NCBI GenBank assembly: GCA_963744005.1
Contig: CAVURU010000002.1
Span: 186,001-250,000, forward strand
Direction of reading: 5' to 3'
Origin: Palsa-504 sp963744005
Lineage (GTDB): Bacteria > Actinomycetota > Actinomycetes > Streptosporangiales > Streptosporangiaceae
DNA: 64,000 nt
The position numbers and the translations under genes were made by a program. Every line of letters starts with the position of its first letter. Position 1 is the first letter of the stretch. Below are positions 8,848-18,746 of the stretch, in pieces. The notes under the pieces were generated by a model. The model worked only from the letters and a program-made list of their open reading frames with translations, was not told the origin of the DNA and did no database searches.

Positions 8848-10257
8848 GTGGCACAAGACACTTCGGGAACCGGGCCTGCCGCGGCCAGCGGCACCCTGGT
8901 CATTCCCGGCGAGATGGCAGCCCGGGTTGACCGGCTGCCGATGAGCCTGATGGCGTGGGAGATCTGCCTGATCGTTCAGGTGGGATGGGCGACCGCCGCG
9001 TCGACCGACGGCATCGCCCTGCGGCTGTACCCGTTCGTCTGGCTGCCGCATCACGTCATCAACTCGTTCGAGTACTCGGTCCTGTACGCCCTGCAGGTCG
9101 GGATCAGCATCCTGATCGGCGGCTACGCCCTCGGCTGGCTGGCCGACAAGATCGGCCGTCGTAAGACGCTGATCGCGTCCTCGGTGCTGGCCGGCGCGTT
9201 CATCTGGCCGTTCGCCTACGTGACGAACTATCCGGCGCTGTTCGCCCTGTCGATCGCCGACACCCTCGGCTTCGCCGGGTACCTGGCCATCAACGTGGTC
9301 TACATGAGCGAGATCACCGGCCCCGCGGTCCGGAGCAAGGTGGTCATGGGCTGCCAGGTAGTGGCCATCTTCGTGCTCGAGGTCATCCTGGGCGGCATCG
9401 TCCCGCACTACCTGTTCCCGGCGCACTACCGGGAGTACCTGTGGCTGCTGACCGCGCTGAACCTGCTCATCGCGGTCCTGCTGTTCCTCCGGATGCCCGA
9501 GTCGCCGCGCTGGCTGGAGGCCCGAGAGCGCCGCGAGCAGGCGCGCCAGGTGGTGGAAGGCATGGAAGCACGGGTCAGGAAGCACCACCGGGACCTGCCC
9601 GAGCCGGACCTGCGGCCGTATGAGGTGGTGGCCGAGGAGAAGACGAGCATGTTCGCCGTGTTCAGCAAGCAGTACGCGGTCGTCACCGTGTTCCTGCTGG
9701 TGGTGATGGCCCTCGGATACGGCGGCATCGTCTACGGCAACGGCGGCTACCGGGTGCTGTTCCTGGTCGAGAACCGGCACTATGACGCCGGCTTCGTCTT
9801 CGCGCTGACCGCCTGGGCGGGCGTGGCCGCATCGGTCGCCTACCTGCTCAACGCGTGGATCGGCGAGCGGGTCGAGCGGAAGTACACCCAGCTCGTCGGG
9901 GCCATCTTGTTCGCGGGCGGCTGGTACGGCGTGTACTCGGTGCACAACACGACGGCCCTGGTCGTGCTGTGGATCGTGTCCAGCATCGGCACCGTGCTGT
10001 GGCTGTGGAGCATGTACGTCTACATCCCGATCAACTACCCGACCCGGATGCGGTCGCTGGGCACCGGCTGGACCGACGGCGTCGGCCACCTCGGCGCCTG
10101 GGGCGGCGTCCTGCTGTGCGGGCAGGTCTTCCTGGCCACCGCCCCGCTGGGCTGGATCATGCTGATCACGATCCCGGGCGCGCTGATCCCCGCCGTCCTG
10201 GTCGGGCTGTTCGGCAAGCGCCAGCGCCGCCGCGCGCTGGAGGAACTGGCCCGTTAA
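8848..10257 (+). CDS. MFS transporter (porter-type), intact paralogue
   Basis: A 469-residue, 12-helix major facilitator permease. Motif A reads GWLADKIGRRKTL near residue 100, a PESPRWLEARER linker marks the central cytoplasmic loop, and NYPTRMRSLGTGWTDG is near the C-terminal half. The start is GTG 8848, seven bases after AGGAG (8836-8840); the paralogue at 50408-51804 begins with the same MAQD residues, which supports this start over the upstream CTG/ATG-like extension. Substrate unknown. It is followed by a strong hairpin at 10263-10346. Confidence 0.88.
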   Translation: MAQDTSGTGPAAASGTLVIPGEMAARVDRLPMSLMAWEICLIVQVGWATAASTDGIALRLYPFVWLPHHVINSFEYSVLYALQVGISILIGGYALGWLADKIGRRKTLIASSVLAGAFIWPFAYVTNYPALFALSIADTLGFAGYLAINVVYMSEITGPAVRSKVVMGCQVVAIFVLEVILGGIVPHYLFPAHYREYLWLLTALNLLIAVLLFLRMPESPRWLEARERREQARQVVEGMEARVRKHHRDLPEPDLRPYEVVAEEKTSMFAVFSKQYAVVTVFLLVVMALGYGGIVYGNGGYRVLFLVENRHYDAGFVFALTAWAGVAASVAYLLNAWIGERVERKYTQLVGAILFAGGWYGVYSVHNTTALVVLWIVSSIGTVLWLWSMYVYIPINYPTRMRSLGTGWTDGVGHLGAWGGVLLCGQVFLATAPLGWIMLITIPGALIPAVLVGLFGKRQRRRALEELAR

Positions 10258-10262
10258 GGGCG

Positions 10263-10346
10263 GGTTGGGGGCCCCGAAGGGTGCTGGCCTTGATCCGGGC
10301 AGATATGTACCGGATCAAGGCCAGCGTTGGCCCCCGTGGCCCAACC
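10263..10346. terminator. Strong hairpin after MFS gene
   Basis: A perfect 16-bp inverted repeat (10283-10298 with 10310-10325, 11-base loop) is flanked by a second matching pair, GGTTGGG (10263-10269) and CCCAACC (10340-10346). It begins five bases after the MFS stop and is most simply a transcription terminator, although the nested arms are longer than needed. The rest of the gap to 10687 shows no gene. Confidence 0.6.
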
Positions 10347-10687
10347 ATGGAACTGCCACCGGCGGGATATGGCGATGGCCGCCTGGTGAACCTGACGATG
10401 ACAGGCGACCGGTTATCCGCCGTAGTGAGGGCCGGGAAGCCGCGACCGTCCCTGGAAGCCTCCCGGCCGGCACGCCTCTCGCTGCACCAGACCGGTGGCT
10501 CCCCGGCCCCACTGGCGATAGATCACCAGGCCGGTGCGGAGGCGTGGCGCAAACGGTGTGGAGACGGCATGCAGATGCCGCGCGGGCCTGGCCGACTACA
10601 GGAGGTCACGGAGCCGGATAAAGTAGCCGGTGGTGCGCTGGGGAGTCTGGTCGGCAAGAATCAGGTGTCGAGCGGCGGGATGATGGC

Positions 10688-12262
10688 GTGCACAGTGCGG
10701 AGATAGTCCTGGCCCTGGTGGCGCTGGGCACAGTGGGCGCGGCCTTCGCGAACCGGCTGCGGGTCCCGCCGCCGTCCCTGCTCGTGATCGCCGGGCTGAT
10801 CGTCGGCGTGCTGCCCGGGGTCCCCGCCGTCCGCATCAGCCCGGACATCGTCAGCTTCGTCGTGCTCCCGCCGCTGCTGTGGGCGGCCACCGGGGACCTG
10901 CCCTGGCGTGACCTGCGAGAAGTGTGGCGGCCGGTCACCGTGCTGGCGCTGGGCCTGGTCCTGGCGTCGGCGGGAGCGGTGGCGGCCGTGCTCACCGCGA
11001 TGACGGCGATCCCGGTAGCCATGGCCTTCGTGCTGGGCGCGGTGCTGGCCAGCACGGATCCGGTGGCGGTCAGCGCGCTGGCGCGCAGGCTGTCGCTGCC
11101 GCCCCGGGTGCAGGCGCTGGTGCAGGCGGAATCGCTGTTCAACGACGCCACCAGCCTGGTGCTGTTCCAGATCGCGGTCTCCTTCGCCGTGGGCAGCTCG
11201 GCCGCCGCCGGCCTGGGCGGCGTGCTGGCCCACGGCGCGGTCCAGTTCGTTCTGCTGGCAGGCGGCGGCGCACTAGCCGGAGGCGTCATCGGCGTCGCGG
11301 TCATCGGCGCGGGACGCCGCATCACCGATCCGGTGCTGGAAACGGTGATCGCGCTGGTCACGCCGTACGCCGCCTACGTGGCCGGCGAGCTGTTGCACGT
11401 CTCCGGGGTCACGGCCGTGATCGTGGCCGGGCTGGTCTACGGAGCACGCCGGACCAGGACGGCGGCGGCCGCCAGCCGGCTCCAGGAGCGGGCGGTCTAC
11501 CAGACCCTGGTCTTCCTGCTGGAAAGCGTGGTGTTCAGCCTGATCGGGCTGGAGCTGCCCACCCTGGTCCGCGACCTCGGGCGCCCCGACCTGTGGCCGC
11601 TCATCGCCCTGGCCGTCGCGGCCACCCTCATGGTCGTCCGCGCCCTGTGGGTGTTCCCGCTCTGGGCCGGCCGCCAGTGGCAGCAGGGTCAGCGCCCGTC
11701 CTGGACGGTCCCGGCCGTGGTGTCCTGGGCCGGGACCCGCGGAGTGGTGCCGCTGGCCGCGGCCTTGTCCATCCCGCTCACCTCCGCCGACGGGACACCG
11801 CTGCCGCAGCGGAACCTGATCCTGGTCCTCGCGGTGAGCGTGATCGTGATCTCCCTCATCGTGCAGGGCCTGACCCTCGCGCCGCTGGTCCGTCGGACCG
11901 CGGTCGTCCGGCCGGCGGCCAGCACCGAGCAGGAGGAGGCGACGGCCCAGCTGCGGCTGGCGGAGGCTGGGATCGCCCGCCTCGATGATCTCGCGTCCGG
12001 AGAGGAGGCACCGGACGCGGCGATCGACCGGATACGCGAGGTGCTGGACGCTCGAATCGGGCACGCGCGGGCCCGGCTGGCCGGTGACGGGAACCATGAG
12101 CCGGAGCTGACCGAACGCGAGGTACGCCGGGACGTGATCGCCGCGGAGAACGCCGAGCTGGCCCGGCTGTACGCCGATGGCGCCATCAGCGCGGACACCC
12201 GGCAGAAGCTGCAGCGCGCCCTGGACCTGGAACTCACCCGGTTCACCGGCGAGGCCGGGTGA
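10688..12262 (+). CDS. Na+/H+ antiporter, CPA1 family
   Basis: A 524-residue cation:proton antiporter. Eleven to thirteen hydrophobic segments occupy about residues 1-400. The ion-binding signatures of NhaP-type CPA1 proteins are present: STDPVAV near 123-129 and ESLFNDATSLVLF near 153-165. The last ~120 residues form a charged cytoplasmic tail, as in YjcE-like antiporters, which usually tune pH or ion response. The start is GTG 10688 (ATG codons just upstream are out of frame). It probably exports Na+ or K+ for pH and salt homeostasis. Confidence 0.88.
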   Translation: MHSAEIVLALVALGTVGAAFANRLRVPPPSLLVIAGLIVGVLPGVPAVRISPDIVSFVVLPPLLWAATGDLPWRDLREVWRPVTVLALGLVLASAGAVAAVLTAMTAIPVAMAFVLGAVLASTDPVAVSALARRLSLPPRVQALVQAESLFNDATSLVLFQIAVSFAVGSSAAAGLGGVLAHGAVQFVLLAGGGALAGGVIGVAVIGAGRRITDPVLETVIALVTPYAAYVAGELLHVSGVTAVIVAGLVYGARRTRTAAAASRLQERAVYQTLVFLLESVVFSLIGLELPTLVRDLGRPDLWPLIALAVAATLMVVRALWVFPLWAGRQWQQGQRPSWTVPAVVSWAGTRGVVPLAAALSIPLTSADGTPLPQRNLILVLAVSVIVISLIVQGLTLAPLVRRTAVVRPAASTEQEEATAQLRLAEAGIARLDDLASGEEAPDAAIDRIREVLDARIGHARARLAGDGNHEPELTEREVRRDVIAAENAELARLYADGAISADTRQKLQRALDLELTRFTGEAG

Positions 12263-12352
12263 TGTCCCGCCACGACCGTCTTCGGCTTAGGTGGCGGCGG
12301 GGAGGATGGCGCATGATGAGGATGGTGGACAACCCGGCCGAGACGAGGCGAC

Positions 12353-14577
12353 ATGACGGCTGACGGTCGTGGCGGCGAGAAGCGCCTGCGGCCCCAGCTA
12401 CGGGGCGGCATCGTCCGTCGCTCAGCGCTGATGGAGCGCCTGGTCAAACACGATGCGCGACGCATCGTCTCGGTGATCGCTCCGGCGGGTTACGGGAAAA
12501 CGACCCTGCTGGCCCAGTGGGCCGACGCCAGCGGACTGGATTTTGCCTGGCTGTCGCTGGAGGAGGCCGATAACGACCCGAAGGTCCTGCTGGCGGGCAT
12601 CGCCGAGGCGCTGGACGGGATCGAGCCGGTCGACAAGCGCGTGTTCGAGGCACTGGCCTCGCCGTACAGTTCGGCCCTCGGATCGGTGCTGCCCCGGCTG
12701 GGATCAGCACTGTGGTCGATGTCCACGCCGATAGTGCTGGTCCTGGACGACGTCCACCTGCTGCGCAACACCGAGGGCCGGGCCGCGCTGGCGGTGCTGG
12801 CCGACTCGGTGCCCGACCACTCGCGGCTGGTACTGTCGGGCCGGTCCGAGCCGCCGGTGCGGACAGCGCGGCTGCGCGCTGAGGGACGGATCCTCGAGCT
12901 CGGCGTGGCTGACCTGTCCCTCACCCTCGATGAGGGTGAGGCGCTGTTGCGCGCGGCCGGCCTGACGCTGAGCCCGGAGGAGGCGGCTGAGCTCTACCGG
13001 CGGACCGAGGGATGGCCAGGCCGGCCTGTACCTGGCCGCGCTGTCCATGAACGAGGGCGGCCCGCTCGCGGCCGCGGCGGCGTCTTTCGACGGGACCGGG
13101 CAGCTGGTCAGCGACTACCTCGAGTCGGCGCTGCTAGGCCGGCTCTCCCAGCGGCAGCGCGAGTTCCTGACCCGGACCTCGGTGCTGGAGCGGATGTCCG
13201 GAGCGCTGTGCGAGTCGGTCCTGCAGGTGGCAGGGACGGCCGCGGACCTGGCCGAGCTGGCCCGGTCCAATCTGCTGCTGGTGCCGCTGGACCGGTCCGG
13301 GCGCTGGTACCGCTACCACCACCTGTTTCGTGACATGCTGCGGACCGAACTCCAGCGCCGTGAACCAGGCCTGGTCCCGGTCCTGCGGCGCCGGGCGGCC
13401 GCGTGGTGCCAGGACAACGGGCAGCTCGAGGAGGCGCTGGAGTACAGCATCGCGGCCGGGGACACCGATGCGGCCGCCCGCCTGTTGCAGACGCTGTGGC
13501 TGCCCACCGTGCAGCAGGGCCGGGACGCCACCGCCCAGCGCTGGATGGACTGGCTGGAGGACCGGCAGGGGATCCACGGGAACCCGATGATGGTGACGGC
13601 GGCTGCCATCACCGCCGTCACGGCAGGCCGTCCGGCTCAGGCCGAGCGGCTGGCCGGGCTGATCGACTCCTGGCCGCATCAGGACGCGGTCTCGCCCGTC
13701 GATCCGGCCGCTGAGGCCTGGGCGGCGACGCTCCGGGCCATCTTGTGCCGGCACGGCATCGGGCAGATGCGCCGTGACGCCGACGAGGCGGCACGCAGGC
13801 TCGCTGCGGCGGGCATCCGGGCCCCGGTGGCCACCTTGTGCCAGGCTATCGCCCAGCTGCTGTCCGGTGATCTCAAGCTGGCCGACCAGCTCTTCGCCGA
13901 CACGATCCGGGCCGGGGCCGACGGCATCGCGCCGGACGTGCTCACCACCGCGCTGAGCGAGCAGGCGCTGCGGGCCGTCACCGACAATCACTGGGGCCAG
14001 GCCCGGCTCCTGGCTGACCAGGCCGCGGCCGCGCTGGGCCAGGCCAGGCACCGAGGAGAGCTGGGTGACCCCGCTGAGCAGCGCGGCCCAGGCCCGGGTG
14101 GCCTTGCACGACGGGGACATCCGGGCGGTGCGGCGGCACCTGGCCAGCGCGCAGCGGACCCGGCACTGGCTGACCTACGCCCTCCCGCATCTCGCGGCTC
14201 AGGCCCGGATTGAGCTCGCCCGTCTGCACCTGGCCACCGGTGACGTGGCCGCGGCTCAGGTCCTGATGCGGGAAACCGACGAGCTGCTGCAGCGGCGGCC
14301 CGGCCTGGGCGTGCTGGCCGGGCAGGCCGAGGCGCTGCGGGCTCAGCTGGCGGAGAAGAGCAACTCGGCCGTGCCGGGCGCGTCGGCCCTGACCGGAGCG
14401 GAGCTGCGGCTGCTGCCCTGGCTCTCGACCCACCTTTCGTTCACCGAAATCGCCGCCGAGCTGGTGCTGGCGCCGACCACCATCCGGTCGCAGGCCTACT
14501 CGCTGTACAAGAAGCTGGGCGTCACGTCGCGGAACCTGGCCGTCAGCCGGGCTCGGGAGCTGGCCCTGCTCGGCTGA
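12353..14577 (+). pseudogene. LuxR-family LAL (MalT-like) regulator, two frameshifts
   Basis: Three frames make one ~740-residue ATP-dependent LuxR regulator. Frame one holds the ATPase: GYGKT (Walker A, residues 46-50) and VLVLDDVHLL (Walker B). The break near 13020 lies in the conserved EGWP-GLYLAALS segment; the paralogue at 38388-40664 reads through it. A second break near 14058 follows the TPR-like repeats. The last frame ends with a LuxR helix-turn-helix (LSFTEIAAELVLAPTTIRSQ). Each break is a net one-base gain or two-base loss. LAL proteins bind ATP and a small inducer and activate transcription as oligomers. ATG 12353. Confidence 0.8.
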
Positions 14578-14596
14578 TGCAGGACCGTGCTGCTAG

Positions 14597-15050
14597 TCAC
14601 GCAGGCGGGAAGACGGTGGCCCAGTCGTCCCTGACGCTGACTGCGGTCCAGGAGCGCTCGCGCGCCCGCTGGAGGGCTTCCTCAGCGCCGGTGACGTAGT
14701 CGAACTCGCGGTCCGGGTCGTCGTGCAGGATCAGCAGCCGTAGCCCCGGGCGCCCTGGCTGGCGGGCGAAGCGCAGCATGGGGATGTCGCCGTTGGAGTT
14801 GCCCCCGGCGACGAGCGGGCGGCGCCCGGTCCGGCTCCAGATGCGGACGGGCTTCTCCGGGCCGTCGTCGAAGAAGTCGATCTCCGACTTGTAGAGCAGA
14901 TCGTTGTCCTCCTCGCCGAGCCGCAGGTCCAGGCCGAAGGCGCTGCCGATGACCCGCTCAGGCGGTATCCCGTACAGCTGCTCGGCGAAGGGCCGCATGA
15001 AGTCCCGGTCGCCGCCCGAGGCGATGTAGGTGGTGAACCCGTTCGCCTCC
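14597..15050 (-). pseudogene. HAD-superfamily phosphatase, 5' end missing
   Basis: Only the last ~150 residues of a haloacid dehalogenase-type hydrolase are present. Motif II is recognisable as TTYIASGGDRDF, and the motif IV metal-binding loop as VAGGNSNGDIPML. The nucleophile motif DxDxT and the first half are absent. Reading upstream from ATG 14998 the HAD-like sequence runs on to about 15050 and then ends abruptly where the SulP fragment begins on the other strand, so this is a truncation, not an alternative start. It is probably inactive. Confidence 0.7.
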
Positions 15051-15052
15051 CG

Positions 15053-16628
15053 GCCTCGCTGGCCCTGTACGCCATCTTCGGCACCAGCCGCCAGCTGGTG
15101 GTAGCCGGGACCTCGGCCTCGGCCGTGCTGGTCTTTTCGGCGGCGACGGCCCTGGGACCGAAGAACGCGGCCAGCTACGCCACCCTGGCCGCCGGAATGA
15201 TCATCCTGACCGGCCTGATCTTCCTGGTGGCCGGGCTGCTGAAGCTCGGCTTCATCACCGCGTTCTTGTCCCGGCCGGTGATGGAGGGCTTCGTCTTCGG
15301 GCTGGCCATCTTCGTGACGGTGAGCCAGCTGCCCAAGCTCTTCGGCCTGAAGAAGGGGCCGGGCGACACGGTGCGCAGCTCTCCTACCTGATCGGGCACC
15401 TGGGCCAGGCCAGCCTGGTGACGTTCGCGGTCGGGATCATGGCCCTGGTCCTGCTGTTCGCGCTGGAGCGGTACGTGCCGCGGCTGCCGGGCGGCCTGAT
15501 TGTGCTGGCCGCGGCCATCGCCATCAGCGCCGGCCTGGGCCTTTCCGGCCACGGGGTGGCCGTGGTGGGCAAGATCCCGACCGGGCTGCCCAGCGTGAGC
15601 TGGCCGTCGCTGAAGCTGAACGACCTGTGGGTCCTGTCCTGCTGCCCAGTGCGGCCGGGATGATGCTGGTCATCTTCAGCGAGGCGCTCGGCGCGGGGCA
15701 GACGTTCGCCGACAAGCACGGCTACCGGCTGGAATCCAGCCAGGAGATGATCGCGCTAGGCCTGGCCAACCTGGGCTCCGGCGTGCTCGGCGGGCTGGCC
15801 TGCGGGGGCAGCCTGTCCCAGTCGGCGGTCAACGACGGCGCGGGCGCTCGGACCCAGGTGTCGCCCATCATCGCCGCGGCGCTGAGCCTGGTCACGGTCA
15901 TCGCGCTGACGCCGCTGTTCACCGACCTGCCCGAGGCGGTGCTGGCGGCCCTGATCATCCACGCGGTCTCGCACCTGATGAAGGTGGGAGAGATGCGCCG
16001 GTACCGCCGGCTGGTGCCGCGCGAGTTCTGGCTGGCCATGCTGACCCTGACCGGCGTCATCGTGCTCGACGTGCTGCCCGCGCTGATCCTGGGCGTGGTG
16101 GTGGCGCTGCTGCTGCTGGTCTACGCGGCCAGCCGCCCGCGGATCTCGGTGCTGGGGGCCGATCCGGCGGCACCGGGCGCGTTCACCGACGTCTCGCGGC
16201 ACGACGGGGTCACGCCGGTGCCCGGCGTGCTGATCATCCGGCCGGACGCGCCGCTGTTCTACGCCAACGCCGAGGTGGTCCGGGACGCGGTCGAGCAGGC
16301 GGCCGCCGCCGCGCCGGAGCTGGCCCGCGCGGTCGTGCTCGTCCTGGAGGGAAACGACGACCTCGACATCACCAGCGCCGAGCAGCTCACCAAGCTGGCC
16401 GGGAATCTGCGGGCCAGAAACGTCACGCTCGGCCTGGCGCACGTGCACGGCCCGGCCCTGGGCATGGCGGAACGGTCCGGGCTGCTGGCCGCCGTCGGCG
16501 CCGATCACGTGTTCCCGACCACGCCCGCCGCGGTGGCCTGGGCCCGGTCGGTGGCCGGCCCGGGGCCTACGGTGACGGGGCCTGCGGTGACGGGGCCTGC
16601 GGTGACGGGGCCTGCGGCGGCGGGGTGA
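15053..16628 (+). pseudogene. SulP-family anion transporter with STAS domain, truncated and frameshifted
   Basis: Three frames encode most of a SulP (sulfate/bicarbonate-type) permease. Fragment A starts inside the protein at LYAIFGTSRQLVV, so the first helices and the Q-IAYA signature are missing. The frame shifts near 15370 (to QLSYLIGHLGQ) and near 15630 (to LLPSAAGMMLV); each is a one-base change. The third frame holds the remaining helices and a C-terminal STAS domain (about 16200-16550). The tail has a 15-bp repeat and overlaps the RDD gene on the other strand. Its 5' end abuts the truncated HAD gene at about 15050. Confidence 0.75.
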
Positions 16629-17124
16629 GCTCGGCCTGGCGGGCCAGGAAGCGGAGCCGGGCGGCCCGGGCATCCCAGCCGTAGACGACGGCCGTGTCGG
16701 CGATGAGATCGTGCAGGGCGCGATGCTCACGCTGGACCAGGATGCCGAGGAAGCCCAGCCCGAAGAACAGGAAGCTGAGCGGGAAGACCAGCGCGCGCAG
16801 GACGCCGTGCCGGGGGTCCAGGGCGGTGCCCGCGGACCGGACCACGCGCAGGCCGACCAGGGCCATGCCGAAGGTCCGGCCGCTGACCGCCCAGGAGTAG
16901 CCGAAGTAGGTGAACTGCCACAGCACGTAGAGGACCGCGACGACCGGGCTGTTATGGTTCCAGGTCACGGAGTGGCCGGTCACGACGTGGACGCCGTAGG
17001 AGATGGCGGCCAGGGCGAGGGAGAACACGGCGCTGCTGACGGCCAGGTCGATGGCGTAGGCGGCGAACCGGGATACCCCGCCGGCGTAGTGCCCTTGGTA
17101 GTGGTCCGGCGTCACGGCGGTCAC
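16567..17124 (-). CDS. RDD-family membrane protein
   Basis: A 185-residue RDD protein with an Arg near the start of helix one (GVSRFAAYAIDLAV) and the Asp of the first helix, then helices about 60-80 and 110-130, and a SGRTFGMALVGLRVV segment. RDD proteins are small membrane proteins, some acting as Na+/H+ antiporters or transporter partners. GTG 17124 overlaps the stop of the upstream repeat protein by GTGA, so translation is coupled. In many actinobacteria the nonapeptide-repeat region and the RDD domain are one protein; here they are two. The C-terminus is three PQAPS units from the shared DNA repeat. Confidence 0.85.
   Translation of the reverse strand: MTAVTPDHYQGHYAGGVSRFAAYAIDLAVSSAVFSLALAAISYGVHVVTGHSVTWNHNSPVVAVLYVLWQFTYFGYSWAVSGRTFGMALVGLRVVRSAGTALDPRHGVLRALVFPLSFLFFGLGFLGILVQREHRALHDLIADTAVVYGWDARAARLRFLARQAELTPPPQAPSPQAPSPQAPSP
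16570..16614. repeat. Three copies of a 15-bp repeat shared by two gene tails
   Basis: CGGTGACGGGGCCTG occurs three times in perfect tandem. On the plus strand it encodes a TGPAV repeat at the SulP C-terminus, and on the minus strand a PQAPS repeat at the RDD C-terminus. Both proteins therefore gained the same repeat by expansion in their 3' overlap. Confidence 0.85.
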
Positions 17125-17723
17125 GATTCGGCCGTCCCTGTCGGCCCGACGGCCTCGGCCGGCTCAGGCGGCCCGACAGCCGCGGCCAGTCCAGGCGGCC
17201 CGACGGCCTCGGCCGGTCCAGGCGGCCCGACGGCCTCGGCCGGCCCAGCAGGCTGGTCCGGGCCGGAGCGCAGCGCCGGGGGCACCTGGGGGGCGGGCTG
17301 CTGACGCCGGAGCAGGCGCTGCACCCAGCGGTCGGTGAACTGGTCCAGGCCGACCGTCTGGCTGCGCACGGCGTCGAGGAACTCGGTGCCCATGCCGCCG
17401 GAGGACCGGGCGATCACCGCGCCCAGGTCGGTCCGCTCCACCAGGGCGTCCATGTCGATCCGGCTGACCAGCTGGTTGACGTCGACCCGGTCCAGCAGCG
17501 GCTCCAGGTCCACCTTGGCCAGCAGGGCGTTCACGTCGACCTGGGCCAGGACCTGGTTGAGGTCGACCCGGCTCAGCAAGGCGTTAAGGTCGATGCGGGC
17601 CGCGAGCTCGTTGACGTCCAGCGCACCGACCAGCAGGGCGACGACGCGCTCGGTGACCTGCTGGGCGATGGCCTCCACCGGGTTTCGCTTGCCTGACCGG
17701 GCCCAGTCCAGGGGATTCACCAC
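17121..17723 (-). CDS. Nonapeptide-repeat protein, partner of RDD protein
   Basis: About 200 residues. The core is eight tandem nine-residue units of the pattern [VI]D[LV]NxLLxR (for example VDLNQVLAQ, VDVNALLAK, VDLEPLLDR), predicted to form an amphipathic helical stack. It is followed by SSGGMGTEFLDAVRSQT, a segment found between the repeats and the RDD domain in fused homologues, and then by a Pro/Ala/Gly tail of four 27-bp DNA units. GTG 17723 or GTG 17720 starts it. A 17-bp palindrome site lies 35 bp upstream. Likely works with the RDD protein at the membrane; function unknown. Confidence 0.7.
   Translation of the reverse strand: MVNPLDWARSGKRNPVEAIAQQVTERVVALLVGALDVNELAARIDLNALLSRVDLNQVLAQVDVNALLAKVDLEPLLDRVDVNQLVSRIDMDALVERTDLGAVIARSSGGMGTEFLDAVRSQTVGLDQFTDRWVQRLLRRQQPAPQVPPALRSGPDQPAGPAEAVGPPGPAEAVGPPGLAAAVGPPEPAEAVGPTGTAES
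17145..17252. repeat. Four 27-bp units encoding a nonapeptide tail
   Basis: Four tandem units, each beginning CCCGAC and 27 bp long (17145, 17172, 17199, 17226), encode the repeated nine-residue PAEAVGPPG segment in the tail of the nonapeptide-repeat protein. Units two and four differ by a few bases. Confidence 0.75.
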
Positions 17724-17757
17724 GGGGACAGTATCCCCGACCCCGGGAGCGGCTGAA

Positions 17758-17774
17758 TCATTCGGGACGGATGA
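17758..17774. promoter_or_regulatory. 17-bp palindrome site 1
   Basis: TCATTCGGGACGGATGA. It lies between divergent genes, 35 bp from the GTG of the nonapeptide-repeat gene (17723) and 64 bp from the FGE start (17838). Confidence 0.55.
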
Positions 17775-17837
17775 GGACTGAGCGCACCCCGGGACCGGAC
17801 AATCCAGGGCTAGAGGCCCTAACCCGGAGGCGTAGCG

Positions 17838-18746
17838 ATGGACGGCATGGTCTGGATTCCCGGCGCCACCTTCTCGATGGGCTCTGACCAGCACTATCCC
17901 GAGGAGGCACCGGTCCGCAAGGCCACGGTGAACGGGTTCTGGATGGACATCGGACCGGTCACGAATCGTGAATTCGGCCGGTTCGTCCGCAAGACCGGGT
18001 ACGTCACGGCGGCCGAGCGGGCCCCGGATCCAGCCGACTACCCCGGAGCCCGGCCCGACCTGCTGGCCGCGTTCTCCTCGGTGTTCGTGGCGCCTGGCCA
18101 CCCGGTCAGCCTGAACGACCCGTACCAGTGGTGGAAGGCGGTCCCCGGCGCGGACTGGCGGCATCCGCTCGGCCCGGGCAGCTCGATCCGGAAGCTGCCG
18201 GACCATCCGGTCGTGCACGTCGCGTGGGCCGACGCGGCCGCCTACGCCAGCTGGGCGGGCAAGGCCATCGCCACCGAGGCGGAGTGGGAGCTGGCCGCGC
18301 GCGGCGGCCTGGACGGGGCGGAGTTCGCCTGGGGGGATGAGCTCAACCCGGACGGGGAATGGATGGCCAATACCTGGCAGGGCGACTTCCCGGTCAGCAA
18401 CAGCCGGGACGACGGGTACGAGCGGACGTCTCCGGTGGGCGCGTTCCCGGCCAACGGCTACGGCCTGTACGACATGATCGGCAACGTCTGGGAGTGGACG
18501 TCGGACTGGTACGCCGGCCACGCCGAGGCGGCCAGCCCGTGCTGTGGTGGCGGGACGGCCGACGCGCAGGAGCAGAGCATCGACCAGCGCGATCCCTCGC
18601 GCATCCCGCGCAAGGTGATGAAGGGCGGGTCCCATCTGTGCGCGCCGAACTACTGCCGGCGTTACCGGCCCGCGGCCCGGATGGCTCAGCCCATCGACAC
18701 GTCAACGTGTCATCTCGGCTTCCGCTGCGTCGTGCGGGAGGGCTAG
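17838..18746 (+). CDS. Formylglycine-generating enzyme (sulfatase maturase) family
   Basis: A 302-residue FGE-sulfatase (SUMF1) domain protein. Family members convert a cysteine in sulfatases (CxPxR) to formylglycine using oxygen and copper. The N-terminal MVWIPGATFSMGS signature and NVWEWTSDW (216-224) are present. The two copper-binding, catalytic cysteines are present in GGSHLCAPNYCRRYR as Cys268 and Cys273, so it should be a true FGE and not a cysteine-less relative. ATG 17838 follows GGAGG. It is immediately followed by a GAP-family gene. No sulfatase is seen in the window, so its client lies elsewhere. Confidence 0.85.
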   Translation: MDGMVWIPGATFSMGSDQHYPEEAPVRKATVNGFWMDIGPVTNREFGRFVRKTGYVTAAERAPDPADYPGARPDLLAAFSSVFVAPGHPVSLNDPYQWWKAVPGADWRHPLGPGSSIRKLPDHPVVHVAWADAAAYASWAGKAIATEAEWELAARGGLDGAEFAWGDELNPDGEWMANTWQGDFPVSNSRDDGYERTSPVGAFPANGYGLYDMIGNVWEWTSDWYAGHAEAASPCCGGGTADAQEQSIDQRDPSRIPRKVMKGGSHLCAPNYCRRYRPAARMAQPIDTSTCHLGFRCVVREG

